This document shows, piece by piece, positions 1 through 10,168 of a DNA stretch of 64,000 nt. The stretch's first letter is position 1. Every line of letters starts with the position of its first letter. The translations under genes and the position numbers were made by a program. The DNA is from Caballeronia sordidicola (lineage in GTDB: Bacteria; Pseudomonadota; Gammaproteobacteria; Burkholderiales; Burkholderiaceae), in NCBI RefSeq assembly GCF_001544455.2, contig NZ_FCOC02000008.1:173007-237006 (forward strand). The letters are read 5' to 3'. The notes under the pieces were generated by a model. That model was not told the DNA's origin. It saw only the letters and a program-made list of their open reading frames with translations, and did not search any database.

Positions 1-988
1 CCGGCACGAGATCTTCTTCTTTCAGCAATTCAAGAATCCGCTCGACGCCCATGGCCCAGCCGCACGCAGCCGCCGCCTTGCCGCCAAGCTGCTCGATCAG
101 CGGATCGTAGCGCCCGCCGCCCGCGACCGTGCCTTGCGAGCCAAGCTTGTCGGTCACCCACTCGAACACGGTCAGATTGTAGTAATCAAGACCGCGAACG
201 AGACGCGGGTTGATCGTGAACGGCACGTTGTTCGCCTTCAGCAAACGCTGAACGCCTTCAAAGTGCGCAAGCGATTCGGGCCCGAGAAAATCGACAAGCT
301 TTGGCGCGTTCTGCGCGATTTCCTGCATCGCCGGATTTTTCGTGTCGAGCACGCGCAACGGGTTCGTATAGAGACGGCGTTTCGCTTCTTCATCGAGTGT
401 GTCGATGTGTTGCTCGAGATAGGCGATCAGTTCCTTCCGGTGCGCTGCGCGTTCTTCAGGCTGACCAAGCGAATTCAGTTCCAGACGGATACCGGAGAGC
501 CCGAGATCGTCCCACAGGCGCTGACACATCATGATGATTTCAGCATCGGTGTCCGGACCTGCAAAACCAAGCGCTTCCACGCCAACCTGATGAAACTGCC
601 GATACCGCCCACGCTGCGGACGCTCGTGACGGAACATCGGCCCGACATACCAGAGCCGCTTCGGGCCGTCGTACAGCAAATTGTGTTCAATCGTCGCGCG
701 CACCACTGCGGCCGTGTTCTCCGGTCGCAGTGTGAGTTGCTCGCCATTGAGCGCGTCGGTGAAGCTGTACATTTCCTTCTCGACAATATCCGTCACTTCG
801 CCAATGCCGCGCGTGAACAGTTGCGTATGCTCGAGAATGGGCGTGCGGATCTGCTGGTAGCCGTAGGCCCGCAGCATCGACTTCACGGTACTTTCGAAGA
901 ATTCGTACAACGCGGCGTGCTCGGGCAGGATGTCGTTCATCCCTTTCACGCCGCTCAGCTTTTCAAGCTTTTTCTTGACTTCAGTCAT
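1..988 (-). CDS. hisS: Histidyl-tRNA synthetase, C-terminal part cut off by the window edge
   Basis: Class II aminoacyl-tRNA synthetase that charges tRNA-His in the cytoplasm. Reading leftward from the ATG at 988, the protein begins [20 protein letters not shown], typical of HisRS. About 329 codons are visible of a family length near 430-450, so the anticodon-binding end lies left of base 1. Visible signatures are class II motif 2 ([13 protein letters not shown], then [15 protein letters not shown]) and the histidine-binding loop RGLDYY. It starts 6 bases after the ispG stop, so the two are surely co-transcribed. There is no internal stop or frameshift. Confidence 0.97.
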   Translation of the reverse strand, partial: MTEVKKKLEKLSGVKGMNDILPEHAALYEFFESTVKSMLRAYGYQQIRTPILEHTQLFTRGIGEVTDIVEKEMYSFTDALNGEQLTLRPENTAAVVRATIEHNLLYDGPKRLWYVGPMFRHERPQRGRYRQFHQVGVEALGFAGPDTDAEIIMMCQRLWDDLGLSGIRLELNSLGQPEERAAHRKELIAYLEQHIDTLDEEAKRRLYTNPLRVLDTKNPAMQEIAQNAPKLVDFLGPESLAHFEGVQRLLKANNVPFTINPRLVRGLDYYNLTVFEWVTDKLGSQGTVAGGGRYDPLIEQLGGKAAAACGWAMGVERILELLKEEDLVP

Positions 989-994
989 CTGTCT

Positions 995-2314
995 TTAGAT
1001 TGTTTCTGCCTGCGCGGTTTCGCGCTTGCCATAAGTGCGCGTGACGTAATCGCTGACGATTTGCTGGAACTCCTGAGCGATATGTTCGCCGCGCAACGTC
1101 TTGACCTTCACGCCGTCAATAAACACCGGCGCCGCGGGATTCTCGCCCGAACCCGGCAAGCTGATGCCAATATTCGCCTGCTTGGATTCACCCGGCCCGT
1201 TCACGATGCAACCCATCACCGCAACATGCATCTTCTCGACGCCGGGGAACTGATCGCGCCAGACCGGCATTTCGTTGCGCAGGTAAGTCTGAATCTGCGA
1301 GGCCAGTTCCTGGAACAACGTGCTCGTGGTGCGCCCGCAGCCTGGGCAGGCAATGACCATTGGCGTGAACGAACGCAAGCCCATGGTCTGCAGGATTTCC
1401 TGCCCGACGATCACTTCGCCAGTTCGCGCGCCGCCGGGTTCGGGCGTGAGCGAAATCCGGATGGTGTCGCCGATGCCCTCTTGCAACAGCACCGACAACG
1501 CCGCCGTCGACGCCACAATGCCTTTCGAGCCCATTCCCGCTTCGGTGAGCCCAAGGTGCAGTGCGAAGCTGCAGCGCTTGGCCAGTTCGCGATAAACCGC
1601 GATCAAGTCCTGCACGCCGCTGACCTTGCACGACAAAATGATCTGATCGCGCCGCAAGCCGAGTTCGACCGCACGTTCCGCCGAGCCGATCGCCGACTGG
1701 ATCAATGCCTCGTACATCACGCTTTGCGCTTCCCAGGGTGTTGCACGCGCGGCGTTTTCGTCCATCATGCGCGCGAGCAGGTCCTGGTCGAGACTTCCCC
1801 AGTTCACCCCGATCCGCACCGGCTTGTCGTAACGCGCGGCCGCTTCGATCATCTGGGCAAATTGTGTGTCGCGTTTTGCGCCAGCACCGACGTTGCCCGG
1901 ATTGATACGATATTTCGACAGCGCTTCCGCGCAAGCAGGATAGTCGCGCAGCAGCGTGTGACCGTTGTAATGGAAATCGCCGACGAGCGGCACGGTCACA
2001 CCCATTCGGTCGAGCTGTTCGCGCACGGCCGGTACCGCCGCCGCGGCTTCAGGCGTGTTCACCGTGATCCGCACCAGCTCCGAGCCGGCTTGCGCCAGTT
2101 CCTTGATCTGAATTGCCGTACCAATTGCATCTGCGGTGTCGGTGTTTGTCATCGACTGGACGCGCACGGGCGAATCGCCGCCAATGGTGACGAGCTGGCC
2201 GCCCCATCGAACGTCAACCGCGTGCGACGCCCTTCGTTTCCACGATCCGCCGAAGACAGGCTCCGACGAACAAATCCTGCTTTCAATTAGGGGTTGTTGA
2301 GCTTCGGATTGCAT
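995..2314 (-). CDS. ispG: 4-hydroxy-3-methylbut-2-enyl-diphosphate synthase
   Basis: IspG (GcpE) carries out the penultimate step of the MEP isoprenoid pathway, reducing MEcPP to HMBPP with a [4Fe-4S] cluster. The 439-residue protein has the family core start ([20 protein letters not shown], then [12 protein letters not shown]). The C-terminal cluster ligands are visible as CPGCGRTT and, downstream, GCIVNGPGE. Length and motif order are normal for the proteobacterial enzyme. It lies between rodZ and hisS on the same strand, the conserved order in gamma- and betaproteobacteria. The 239 bases between the rodZ stop and this start hold no gene I can support, but could carry a secondary promoter. 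Confidence 0.97.
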   Translation of the reverse strand: MQSEAQQPLIESRICSSEPVFGGSWKRRASHAVDVRWGGQLVTIGGDSPVRVQSMTNTDTADAIGTAIQIKELAQAGSELVRITVNTPEAAAAVPAVREQLDRMGVTVPLVGDFHYNGHTLLRDYPACAEALSKYRINPGNVGAGAKRDTQFAQMIEAAARYDKPVRIGVNWGSLDQDLLARMMDENAARATPWEAQSVMYEALIQSAIGSAERAVELGLRRDQIILSCKVSGVQDLIAVYRELAKRCSFALHLGLTEAGMGSKGIVASTAALSVLLQEGIGDTIRISLTPEPGGARTGEVIVGQEILQTMGLRSFTPMVIACPGCGRTTSTLFQELASQIQTYLRNEMPVWRDQFPGVEKMHVAVMGCIVNGPGESKQANIGISLPGSGENPAAPVFIDGVKVKTLRGEHIAQEFQQIVSDYVTRTYGKRETAQAETI

Positions 2315-2553
2315 CTAAATGGCCCTCTGCGTTGCCGGATACCGCACGGTGACGCGTTTCTGGAATGAATGAGACTCAAGGACAAGGAACGGCGTTTGAA
2401 AATTCGCAACGCCTCGCCGAAATCTTCGCACGGTTTCGTGTCAGACCTGAAGATCGAGGCCAGACGGCTCGATTCAGCGCAGCACGAGAACCGGCCAGCA
2501 TCCGTTGTTCGCCAAACCCCGGCGCGCTTCGCCCGGAGCTTGCGGCATCCGCC

Positions 2554-3708
2554 TCACGGCAAGGAAAAACGCGCGACATTGCCTTTGGCCGGTCCGAACT
2601 TGGCAGGATCGACCGGCTGTCCATCGAACGTCAGCGAGTCGAGACCCGCGCGATTTCCAACGGTGATCTTGAACGGCGCGTCTCCCGCTACGCGCTGCAC
2701 CGAATCGGCCTTGACCAGACCCGAGAAGACTTCCTTACCGTCCTTCTGGCGCACGCTGAACCAGCTATCGCGCGCCACCTTTAATTCGAGCGTATTTGCA
2801 CCGGTCCCAACCACAGCGGCAGCCGACGCAGGCGCCTCGGGTTTAGCCGCGTTCGCGAGCGGCACGGCGGCCGGGACGCTTGCGCCCTTGGCGGCCGTGC
2901 CCTGAACAGCCGTAATAGTCGAGGAAGACGCGGGCAGCGCGTTCGTGCCCAACGGACTCGGCATTGGCTGAGCGGCCGCTTGCTGCGCGGTCGAATTATT
3001 CGATGCAGCGCCACTCGCAGCCGTATCGCCAGGTGCGACCGAACCCGCGTTTGCGCTGGACTCTTCGGACGCGACCACGGCCGAGCCCGAGCTCGTTTCG
3101 CCGCCCGCCGACTGACTCGCACCATTGGCGCTAGCCTTCAATCGTGAGAGCCACGCCGCCGAGTCGCCGCCGGTATGCCACATTGCAAGCGCGATCACCG
3201 CGACAATTACTGCCGCGACACCCCACAACCAGGACCGGCGCTTCGGCGAACTGCCAAGCGGCACCGAGACACGGCCGCGAGGCAATCCCGCGCCCGACGA
3301 CGCGGGCAACGACAAATTCTGTTCTACCGGACCATTGGCCTGACGCAGCGCTGCCGTGAACGGTGCGGGATCCGCGCCCATGATCTTCGCGTAACTGCGC
3401 ACGATGCCCGCTGCAAAGTTGCGATCCGGAAAAAGGCTAAGATCGCCACTTTCGAGCGCGCGCAACTTTTGCGGCGATACCTTCAGCCGCGCAGACACGT
3501 CATCCAGCGACCAGTTCTTCGCCTCGCGAAGTTGCGTTAGACGAACGCCCACCGCTGCGACCGACTCAAGGCCCGCTGCTGCCTGGACTCCGCCCTGCAC
3601 TGCGCTCGGAGTGTGCTCCGGCTGGCTTGCGGACACAGGCCCGGCCTGACCGCCCGACTGGCCACCTTTATGAGCGCCAAATGGCGTCGGGTGCTGCGGC
3701 TCACTCAT
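2554..3708 (-). CDS. rodZ: RodZ-like cytoskeletal protein (HTH, one TM segment, DUF4115)
   Basis: 384-residue membrane protein of the RodZ/YfgA family, which links MreB filaments to the wall elongation machinery. An N-terminal Xre-type helix-turn-helix spans about residues 50-115 (GVRLTQLREAKNWSLDDVS, later SGDLSLFPDRNFAAGIVRSY). A single membrane segment lies near residues 161-178 (WLWGVAAVIVAVIALAMW). A long Ala/Ser/Pro-rich periplasmic linker follows, then a C-terminal DUF4115 beta domain (LELKVARDSWFSV). GAGGAAA precedes the ATG at 3708. It belongs to the rlmN-rodZ-ispG-hisS run. The pilW/pilF TPR gene often found between rlmN and rodZ is absent. Confidence 0.9.
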   Translation of the reverse strand: MSEPQHPTPFGAHKGGQSGGQAGPVSASQPEHTPSAVQGGVQAAAGLESVAAVGVRLTQLREAKNWSLDDVSARLKVSPQKLRALESGDLSLFPDRNFAAGIVRSYAKIMGADPAPFTAALRQANGPVEQNLSLPASSGAGLPRGRVSVPLGSSPKRRSWLWGVAAVIVAVIALAMWHTGGDSAAWLSRLKASANGASQSAGGETSSGSAVVASEESSANAGSVAPGDTAASGAASNNSTAQQAAAQPMPSPLGTNALPASSSTITAVQGTAAKGASVPAAVPLANAAKPEAPASAAAVVGTGANTLELKVARDSWFSVRQKDGKEVFSGLVKADSVQRVAGDAPFKITVGNRAGLDSLTFDGQPVDPAKFGPAKGNVARFSLP

Positions 3709-3742
3709 CCCAATTTCCTCGCATCGATTCTTTTTTGTCGCT

Positions 3743-3762
3743 GCTCGGCTTCGTTGCCGAGC
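3743..3762. repeat. Hairpin in the rlmN-rodZ gap
   Basis: GCTCGGC (3743-3749) and GCCGAGC (3756-3762) form a perfect 7-bp stem around a 6-base loop, 35 bases upstream of rodZ. No T-run follows on either strand, so it is not a clear intrinsic terminator. It could be a leader structure for rodZ or a weak pause site after rlmN. Confidence 0.4.
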
Positions 3763-3950
3763 ACGGCGCTACCGCACGAAACTGCCGCACCGGCGTTGCA
3801 GACCGCTTTATAACAAAATGCACGGTGTTGTGCGCCGACTTTGATCGTTTATTGCCGAATTTTCCGATTTCGCAACCGAATGGCACATATCGGCTAATTA
3901 ACTAACGCGCGTGCAGCCGCAACGCCGTGGCGGCTTGGCCGATACGCGCG

Positions 3951-5093
3951 TCAAACAGCCCGAACCTCAATAACCTTCGACGCCTTGCCCATGCGCTGCG
4001 CAAGACGCGTACGGTCCTGTACCGCGCCGGCCAGTTGCCCGCACGCTGCATCGATGTCGTCGCCGCGGGTCTTACGCACCGTGGTCACAACACCGGCGTC
4101 CATCAATACCTGTGCAAAACGCTTGATTTGTTCATTGCCGGATCGCGTCAATCCGGATTCAGGGAATGGATTGAACGGAATCAGATTGAATTTGCACGGT
4201 ACGTCGCGAGTCAGCGCAACGAGCTCCTGAGCATGCGCCTCGCTGTCATTCACACCGTCGAGCATGCAATACTCGAACGTGATGAAATCGCGGGGCGCCA
4301 CTTTCAAATAACGCTGGCACGCGGCCATCAGTTCGCGCAGCGGATACTTCTTGTTGAGCGGCACAAGCATGTCGCGCAGCGGATCATTCGGCGCATGCAG
4401 GGACACGGCGAGCGCCACCGGCAAATCCGCGCCAAGCCGGTCCATCATGGGCACGACGCCCGACGTGGACAAGGTCACCCGGCGCCGCGACAACCCGTAG
4501 GCGTTGTCGTCGAGCATCAGGCGCATGGCGGGCACCACGGCGTCGTAATTGAGCAACGGTTCGCCCATGCCCATCATCACGACATTGGTCACGACGCGGT
4601 CCGCTTTGCCGTTGTTCGGCACGCCATAAGTACCGCTCCTGGATGCACGCAGCGCAAATTCCGCCATTCGCAACTGGCCGATGATTTCGCCCGTGCTCAG
4701 GTTGCGGGAAAACCCCTGCTTGCCGGTCGAGCAGAACCGGCAATTGACCGCGCAGCCCGCTTGCGATGAAACGCACAGCGTGCCGCGATTTTCTTCTGGA
4801 ATGTAGACAGTCTCGACCGCGTTGCTGTTGCCCACGTCGATCAGCCATTTGCGCGTGCCGTCGGTGGAAACGTGGTCGCGAACGATGGCGGGCATGTCCA
4901 GACTTGCCCGGCCTTTCAATTTCTCGCGCAATGATTTCGCGAGATCGGTCATGCCGTCGAAATCGTCAACGCCGAACTGGTGGATCCAGCGCTGCAATTG
5001 CTTGGCGCGAAACGGCTTCTCCCCCAGGCTGTCGCAATATGCAACGAGCCCGGCGGCATCGAGATCCAGAAGGTTGACGGTGGAAGCTGTCAT
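3951..5093 (-). CDS. rlmN: Dual-specificity 23S rRNA/tRNA (adenine-C2) methyltransferase
   Basis: Radical-SAM enzyme that methylates C2 of A2503 in 23S rRNA and A37 in some tRNAs. The 380-residue protein has the radical-SAM cluster motif CAVNCRFC (Cys114, Cys118, Cys121), the SAM-binding segment [13 protein letters not shown], and the C-terminal [18 protein letters not shown], which holds the cysteine that forms the methylated RNA adduct in the family. Length and motifs are normal. It is 96 bases downstream of ndk on the same strand and probably co-transcribed with it. Confidence 0.97.
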   Translation of the reverse strand: MTASTVNLLDLDAAGLVAYCDSLGEKPFRAKQLQRWIHQFGVDDFDGMTDLAKSLREKLKGRASLDMPAIVRDHVSTDGTRKWLIDVGNSNAVETVYIPEENRGTLCVSSQAGCAVNCRFCSTGKQGFSRNLSTGEIIGQLRMAEFALRASRSGTYGVPNNGKADRVVTNVVMMGMGEPLLNYDAVVPAMRLMLDDNAYGLSRRRVTLSTSGVVPMMDRLGADLPVALAVSLHAPNDPLRDMLVPLNKKYPLRELMAACQRYLKVAPRDFITFEYCMLDGVNDSEAHAQELVALTRDVPCKFNLIPFNPFPESGLTRSGNEQIKRFAQVLMDAGVVTTVRKTRGDDIDAACGQLAGAVQDRTRLAQRMGKASKVIEVRAV

Positions 5094-5189
5094 TCGATTT
5101 CTGCCATTTCCTGATAAGCGAAGCCGGAGGCGTTCGAAGTCGCGCTCCGGTCATTTCGCGCCAATTCCTGCGATAAATCTACTCCCGAA

Positions 5190-5615
5190 TCAACGCGAAT
5201 AAACGTTTACTTCGGGGAAGAAGAACGCGATTTCCTGACGCGCGGTCTCTGCTGCGTCCGACCCGTGCACTGCATTAGCGTCGATGCTGTCCGCGAAATC
5301 AGCGCGGATCGTGCCCTTGTCCGCCTTCTTCGGATCCGTTGCGCCCATCAGGTCACGGTTCGTCAGGATGGCGTTTTCGCCTTCCAGCGCCTGGATCATC
5401 ACCGGGCCGGAGATCATGAATTCAACGAGGTCCTTGAAGAACGGACGCGCAGCGTGGACTGCGTAGAACTTTTCCGCGTCAGCACGCGACAGGTGAACCA
5501 TGCGAGCTGCGATAATCTTCAGGCCCGCCTGTTCAAAACGGCTGTAGATCTGGCCAATCACATTCTTTGCCACTGCATCCGGTTTGATAATCGACAGGGT
5601 GCGCTCGATTGCCAT
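5190..5615 (-). CDS. ndk: Nucleoside diphosphate kinase
   Basis: Transfers the gamma phosphate between NTPs and NDPs through a phospho-histidine. 141 residues, the usual bacterial size. The start [15 protein letters not shown], the substrate-loop region and the active-site NAVHGSD (His in the phosphotransfer position) are all present. I chose the ATG at 5615 rather than an in-frame start four codons upstream because TTTTGGAG lies at ideal spacing before it. It is first in a leftward run leading to rlmN, with a candidate -10 box about 50 bases upstream. Confidence 0.97.
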   Translation of the reverse strand: MAIERTLSIIKPDAVAKNVIGQIYSRFEQAGLKIIAARMVHLSRADAEKFYAVHAARPFFKDLVEFMISGPVMIQALEGENAILTNRDLMGATDPKKADKGTIRADFADSIDANAVHGSDAAETARQEIAFFFPEVNVYSR

Positions 5616-5662
5616 GAAAAACTCCAAAAAATGAACGGGTTACGAATATAAATGAATCGACA

Positions 5663-5668
5663 ATTGTA
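5663..5668 (-). promoter_or_regulatory. Candidate -10 box for ndk
   Basis: Read on the minus strand this is TACAAT, 5 of 6 to the sigma-70 -10 consensus, giving a predicted start near 5656 and a 40-base leader. No good -35 is visible at 16-18 bases. This 308-base divergent gap (5616-5923) also holds the inverted repeat at 5700 and must contain the promoter of the BI-1 gene, which I cannot place with confidence. Confidence 0.4.
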
Positions 5669-5699
5669 GCACGAAGCGTTGTATGATTGCGATGGAAAC

Positions 5700-5715
5700 C
5701 TTACGGCATCGTAAG
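5700..5715. repeat. Inverted repeat upstream of ndk
   Basis: CTTACG-GCAT-CGTAAG: perfect 6-base arms with a 4-base spacer, 32 bases upstream of the ndk -10 box. Its position suggests an operator or upstream activator site. It could also be chance. Confidence 0.3.
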
Positions 5716-5923
5716 TATCAAAGCACATGTGCAGTAACGAAATGCGCGGTAATTTTAATGACCCGCTCGTTGCGGTGCAGCACCGTTGAATTTGGCGCAA
5801 CATAGACGCATATTGCGTCTGTAAGGGCCCGCCAGTGGCCCGCAACGCTGCGGCGTAGAACAAGTCGGGCCAGTATTTTTTGAACCAGGTTGCTTTACAC
5901 AAGTTTAGGCAAGGAGAGAAACC

Positions 5924-6622
5924 ATGAACGAGTCCCCTTACGGTTTTGGCCGTACCGGCAGCGTCACGTCGTCCGAAACCCGCAACCGTGTGTTGCGCAA
6001 TACGTATTGGCTACTCGCCCTCTCGATGGTGCCGACAGTTCTCGGCGCCTGGGTCGGCGTTGCAACGGGCTTTTCGCTGTTTGCAGCGACCAGCCCGGCC
6101 ATGAGCTTCATTGCCTTCCTCGCGATAGCGTTCGGCTTCATGTTTGCTATCGAACGCACGAAAAACAGCAGCCTGGGCGTCGTCGTACTGCTTGGTTTCA
6201 CGTTCTTCATGGGACTGATGCTGTCGCGCATGCTGAGCTTCATTCTCGGCTTCTCGAACGGACCGCAGCTCATCATGATGGCCTTTGGTGGCACGGGCGT
6301 GATCTTCGCGGCCATGGCGACCATCGCAACGGTCAGCAAGCGCGACTTTTCCGGCCTCGGCAAGTGGCTGTTCGTGGGCGTGCTCGTGCTGCTGCTCGCT
6401 GCGTTCGCGAACGTATTCCTGCACTTGCCCGCATTGATGCTGACAGTGTCCGTGCTGGCGATCGTGATCTTCTCGGCGTATATGCTGTTCGACGTCCAGC
6501 GCGTTGTGAACGGCGGCGAGACGAATTACATCAGTGCCGCACTCGCAATCTATCTGGACCTGTACAACGTATTCACGAACCTGCTCGCGTTACTCGGTAT
6601 TTTCGGCGGCAACCGGAACTGA
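5924..6622 (+). CDS. BAX inhibitor-1/YccA family inner-membrane protein
   Basis: 232-residue polytopic protein with about seven hydrophobic segments, starting after a short polar N-terminus (MNESPYGFGRTGSVTSSETR). The segments cover roughly residues 25-230, with VIFSAYMLFDVQRVV and the following NYISAALAIYLDLYNVF resembling the BI-1/TMBIM signature in the last helices. Bacterial members are pH-sensitive leak channels or partners of FtsH (YccA); the exact role here is unknown. GGAGA precedes the ATG. It stands alone, divergent from ndk and closed by a strong hairpin terminator. Confidence 0.9.
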   Translation: MNESPYGFGRTGSVTSSETRNRVLRNTYWLLALSMVPTVLGAWVGVATGFSLFAATSPAMSFIAFLAIAFGFMFAIERTKNSSLGVVVLLGFTFFMGLMLSRMLSFILGFSNGPQLIMMAFGGTGVIFAAMATIATVSKRDFSGLGKWLFVGVLVLLLAAFANVFLHLPALMLTVSVLAIVIFSAYMLFDVQRVVNGGETNYISAALAIYLDLYNVFTNLLALLGIFGGNRN

Positions 6623-6650
6623 TCTGGTCCTCGAAAGTTTCAAACAAAAA

Positions 6651-6679
6651 AACCGGCCTTTCTGGAGGCCGGTTTTTTT
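6651..6679. terminator. Bidirectional intrinsic terminator (BI-1 gene / rlmD)
   Basis: AACCGGCC (6651-6658) pairs with GGCCGGTT (6667-6674) around an 8-base loop. It is flanked by an A-run on the left (6645-6652) and a T-run on the right (to 6679), so it can act for both converging transcripts. Confidence 0.88.
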
Positions 6680-6714
6680 ATGCCTGGCGCAAACGCATCC
6701 GGATAGACGAAGAA

Positions 6715-8130
6715 TCAGTCTCGTTCGAATAATGCGATCGACTCGACGTGCGACGTGTGCGGAAACATGTTCATCACGCCGGCGCCCTTGAGCCGGTAAC
6801 CCGCCTCCCGGACAAGCACGCCCGCGTCGCGCGCGAGCGTTGCAGGATTGCACGATACATACACAATACGCCCAGGCATCACGTCGTAGTCCCCATGCTG
6901 CGCCAGTTCAGCAAGCGCCTTCGACACTGCCAGCGCACCGTCGCGAGGGGGATCCACGAGGTATTTATCGAAGCGTCCGAGTGCACGCAGATCGTCGGCC
7001 GTGACTTCGAACAGGTTTCGGCATGCGAACGATGTATGACCATCCACGCCATTCGCCCTGGCATTTTCGAGCGCGCGCTGCGTAAGCCCTTCGCTGCCTT
7101 CAATACCCATCACTTCACGCGACACCCGCGCAAGCGGCAGCGTGAAATTGCCGATACCGCAAAAAAGATCCAGTACGCGATCCGCGCGTGAAGGCGCCAG
7201 CAATCGCAACGCGCGACTCACCAGCACGCGGTTGATCTGATGATTGACCTGCGTGAAATCGGTTGGCTTGAACGGCATCCGGATATTGAACTCCGGCAAG
7301 GTGTACGCCAGTTCACGTTCGACCGGATGAAACGGATATGCGGTATCGGGTCCTTTGGGTTGCAACCAGAACTGTACGCCGTGCCTGTCGGCGAAGGCAC
7401 GGACCAGCGCCTCGTCGGCCTCGGTCAACGGTTCAAGAATCCGCAGGACCAGCGCCGTGATTTCGGCGCCCACAGCGACTTCGATTTGCGGCAGGCGATC
7501 GCGAACGGAAAGATCCTGAACAAGCTTGCGAAGCGGCATGAGCAGCGCCGACACGTGTGGCGTCAGCACCTCGCAAGTTGGCATATCGGCGACAAAATCG
7601 CTTTTCTTCTCATGAAATCCGACCAGCGCGCCGCCCTTTCCCGCGATCAGCCGAACGGATAGACGCGCGCGATAACGATAACCCCAAGACGGCCCATGAA
7701 TCGGCCGGTAGATTGTCTCGGCGCGCAGCTTGCCAATGTGTTCGAGGTTGTCCTCGAGCACCCGCTGCTTGACCGCGATCTGTGCACGCACATCGAGATG
7801 CTGCATGGAGCAGCCGCCGCATTTACTGAAATAGGGACATTTCGGACGCGTCCGCATCACGCTTTCGCGCAATACCTTGACCAATAGCCCCTGCTCGAAT
7901 GCCGCTTTCCGGCGAAAGGTCGCATACGAGACACGTTCGCCCGGCAGCGCGCCTTCCACGAAAATAACCTTGCCCGCCGAACCGTCTTCCGTACGCGTGC
8001 GGCCGACGCCCTGGGCCTCCATATCTAGCGACTGGATTTCGATCTCGAGTGGTGCCGCCGCGGGGTCGAGCGGAACGATTCGTCCAGGCGGATTCCATCG
8101 GCGATTGGATTTTTTACGAGCGCGAGGCAC
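6715..8130 (-). CDS. rlmD: 23S rRNA (uracil-C5) methyltransferase RlmD
   Basis: SAM-dependent enzyme making m5U1939 in 23S rRNA. 471 residues: a basic N-terminus, a TRAM RNA-binding domain (about residues 28-90), the iron-sulfur cysteines in [15 protein letters not shown] with a further Cys in PTCEVL, the SAM-binding motif [16 protein letters not shown], and catalytic motifs VDPPRDGA and [11 protein letters not shown] (nucleophile Cys). Length is slightly above the E. coli enzyme. It ends the surE-to-rlmD run, 90 bases after the exonuclease gene, and is bounded by the two-way terminator. Confidence 0.95.
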   Translation of the reverse strand: MPRARKKSNRRWNPPGRIVPLDPAAAPLEIEIQSLDMEAQGVGRTRTEDGSAGKVIFVEGALPGERVSYATFRRKAAFEQGLLVKVLRESVMRTRPKCPYFSKCGGCSMQHLDVRAQIAVKQRVLEDNLEHIGKLRAETIYRPIHGPSWGYRYRARLSVRLIAGKGGALVGFHEKKSDFVADMPTCEVLTPHVSALLMPLRKLVQDLSVRDRLPQIEVAVGAEITALVLRILEPLTEADEALVRAFADRHGVQFWLQPKGPDTAYPFHPVERELAYTLPEFNIRMPFKPTDFTQVNHQINRVLVSRALRLLAPSRADRVLDLFCGIGNFTLPLARVSREVMGIEGSEGLTQRALENARANGVDGHTSFACRNLFEVTADDLRALGRFDKYLVDPPRDGALAVSKALAELAQHGDYDVMPGRIVYVSCNPATLARDAGVLVREAGYRLKGAGVMNMFPHTSHVESIALFERD

Positions 8131-8220
8131 CTGCGGACTTCCTGACTGATATATGAATTGAAGGGAAAGACTGCGAAGGCGGGAATTGTAAACGATGCCG
8201 CACCAGCAATCGGCAGATGC

Positions 8221-8997
8221 CTATTGGCCGAACGCCGCAAGGTATTCGGCCCAGTGCGGCGCGGGTTCCAGCGCGAGCGCGTTTTTCACCACGTTGATTT
8301 CATCAACATATTCCTCTTGGGAAAACCCGCCGCGCATCAACTGGAAGCGGCAATACATCAGGTAAGTATTGACCACGTCGGTCTCGCAGTAATTGCGGAT
8401 TTCGTCGAGCCGCCCTTCCGAATACGCCTGCCAGACCTTGCCGCCGTCCATGCCCAGTTTTCCCGGAAAACCACACAGCTTTGCGAGAGCGTCCAGAGGT
8501 GCATTCGCGCGTGCCTGATACATCGCGAGCACATCCATGAGGTCGGTGTGGCGTGCGTGATAACGGCTGATGTAATTGTTGTAGCGGAATTCGCGGTCAT
8601 CGTTGCCCAGGTCCCAGTATCGGGAAGCCGTTACGCCATGAATCAACGCGCGATAGTGCAAGACCGGCAGGTCGAAACCGCCGCCGTTCCACGACACGAG
8701 TTGAGGCGTGTATTTCTCGATCACGCGAAAAAACGACTGGATCAGCGCAGCTTCCGAATCCGTGGTGGCGCCGAGCGAGCGCACGCGAAAACCGGTGTTG
8801 TCGCGGAACACGCATGAAATGGCGGCGATGCGCTGCAAATGGTGCGGCAGGAAGTCATTGCCGACCCGTTCGCGGCGCGCGGCGAAGGCGTGCTCGGCGA
8901 CTTCGGCGTCGGTGAGCGTGGCGGGGAGATCTTCGAGACGGCGAATACCCTCGACATCGGGGATTGTCTCGATATCGAATACGAGAATGGGAGTCAT
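8221..8997 (-). CDS. PolB-type predicted 3'-5' exonuclease
   Basis: 258-residue member of the DNA_pol_B_exo2 (DEDD) family of stand-alone proofreading-like exonucleases. All three exo motifs are readable: Exo I FDIET (residues 7-11), Exo II SWNGGGFDLPVL, and Exo III YCETDVVNTYLMY. The metal-binding acidic residues are intact, so it should be active on DNA or RNA; the substrate is not known. It begins 65 bases after the rpoS stop on the same strand, so read-through from the stationary-phase operon is plausible. Confidence 0.9.
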   Translation of the reverse strand: MTPILVFDIETIPDVEGIRRLEDLPATLTDAEVAEHAFAARRERVGNDFLPHHLQRIAAISCVFRDNTGFRVRSLGATTDSEAALIQSFFRVIEKYTPQLVSWNGGGFDLPVLHYRALIHGVTASRYWDLGNDDREFRYNNYISRYHARHTDLMDVLAMYQARANAPLDALAKLCGFPGKLGMDGGKVWQAYSEGRLDEIRNYCETDVVNTYLMYCRFQLMRGGFSQEEYVDEINVVKNALALEPAPHWAEYLAAFGQ

Positions 8998-9062
8998 TAC
9001 TTGATTGGATTCGGCGTTTTTCTAAGGAAAGCGCTGACCGGTCGCCGCCTGACTACAAACCA

Positions 9063-10157
9063 CTACAACACCGCATCTTTGCGCACGCCGTTCGATGCAA
9101 AAAAACGCTTCAGCCGCACCAGCGCCTCTTGCTGGATCTGGCGCACTCGTTCACGCGTCAGGCCCATTTCGTCGGCGAGTTCCTCGAGCGTGGCCGGTTC
9201 GATGTGATTCAAGCCAAAACGGCGTTCGATCACGTGCCGGTGTTTGTCGGAAAGACGCGAAAGCCAGAGCTTCGTCAGCGTTTCCAGTTCGCGATGCTGG
9301 ACTTCGGAATCGGGAGACTGGCTGGCGTCGTCGGAAAGCAGGTCGAGCAAGCTGCTCGCCGGATCAAGGTCCAGCGGCGCATCCAGCGACGCCGTGTGTT
9401 CATTCAGCGCCAGGATGTCAGTGACTTCCTCGGGCGTCTTGCCGGTGAGATGCGCGATGTCGTCAATACTCGCGTCGCGTCTATCCGGCGCTATGGCCGC
9501 CGTGGAATTAGCCGAGCTTTTCTCGAGATGGCGTTTCGCGCGCAGCACCTGATTGAGTTCACGAATCACGTGAACGGGCAAACGCACTGTGCGCGCCTGA
9601 TTCATGATTGCGCGCTCTATGCTCTGGCGGATCCACCATGTGGCATAGGTCGAAAACCGGAAACCACGCGTAGGATCGAATTTTTCGATCGCGTGCATCA
9701 GGCCGAGATTGCCTTCCTCGATCAAATCGAGCAGCGGCACACCTCGATTGAGATAACCCTTCGCGATACTCACCACCAGCCGCAGATTGCGCTCGATCAT
9801 CACCTGCCGCGCTTCGAACTCACCGGCTTTAGCGAGCCGCGAGTAACGCTGCTCTTCTTCGACAGTCAAGAGCGGCTTTACGCTAATACGATTCAGGTAA
9901 TGCTGAATGGTGTCGGCGGTCAGTTCGGCCTGCAGGATCGACTTGAAGTCGTCGACGTCGGGCACGGAATCGTTTGCGCCCTCCGCTGCATCCTTGCCAC
10001 CTGATCCGCTTTCTTCGTCACCGTCGAGTTCGGCTTCAACCGTTTCGGATTCCGACTCGTCTGCGTGGCTCGAAGCGCCGTCTTCCACCGTTGTCTGCGT
10101 GGGTCGGCTGATTGGCTCAGTCTCGGCTTGCGGCGGGCGGCGCTTCGATTTAGGCAT
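9063..10157 (-). CDS. rpoS: RNA polymerase sigma factor RpoS (sigma-38)
   Basis: Stationary-phase and general-stress sigma factor. 364 residues with an acidic Ser/Glu-rich N-terminus (1-60) and region 1.2 ([20 protein letters not shown]). The region 2 core reads [17 protein letters not shown], then [20 protein letters not shown]. Region 4 reads [11 protein letters not shown], with an HTH ending [10 protein letters not shown]. The closeness to RpoD is expected, but the nlpD-rpoS neighbourhood identifies it. It starts 11 bases after the nlpD stop. No strong Shine-Dalgarno is visible before the ATG, which may leave room for translational control (inference). Confidence 0.95.
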   Translation of the reverse strand: MPKSKRRPPQAETEPISRPTQTTVEDGASSHADESESETVEAELDGDEESGSGGKDAAEGANDSVPDVDDFKSILQAELTADTIQHYLNRISVKPLLTVEEEQRYSRLAKAGEFEARQVMIERNLRLVVSIAKGYLNRGVPLLDLIEEGNLGLMHAIEKFDPTRGFRFSTYATWWIRQSIERAIMNQARTVRLPVHVIRELNQVLRAKRHLEKSSANSTAAIAPDRRDASIDDIAHLTGKTPEEVTDILALNEHTASLDAPLDLDPASSLLDLLSDDASQSPDSEVQHRELETLTKLWLSRLSDKHRHVIERRFGLNHIEPATLEELADEMGLTRERVRQIQQEALVRLKRFFASNGVRKDAVL

Positions 10158-10168
10158 GGTGATTTCGC

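Noticed and set aside
134..2290. 718-residue open frame on the plus strand
   Set aside because: It runs antisense to hisS and ispG, both with full family motifs, and its product is Arg/His/Gln-rich with no domain; a codon-bias shadow.
3701..3950. A pilW/pilF TPR gene between rlmN and rodZ
   Set aside because: The gap is only about 240 bases and the sole frame there (61 residues) has no TPR pattern.
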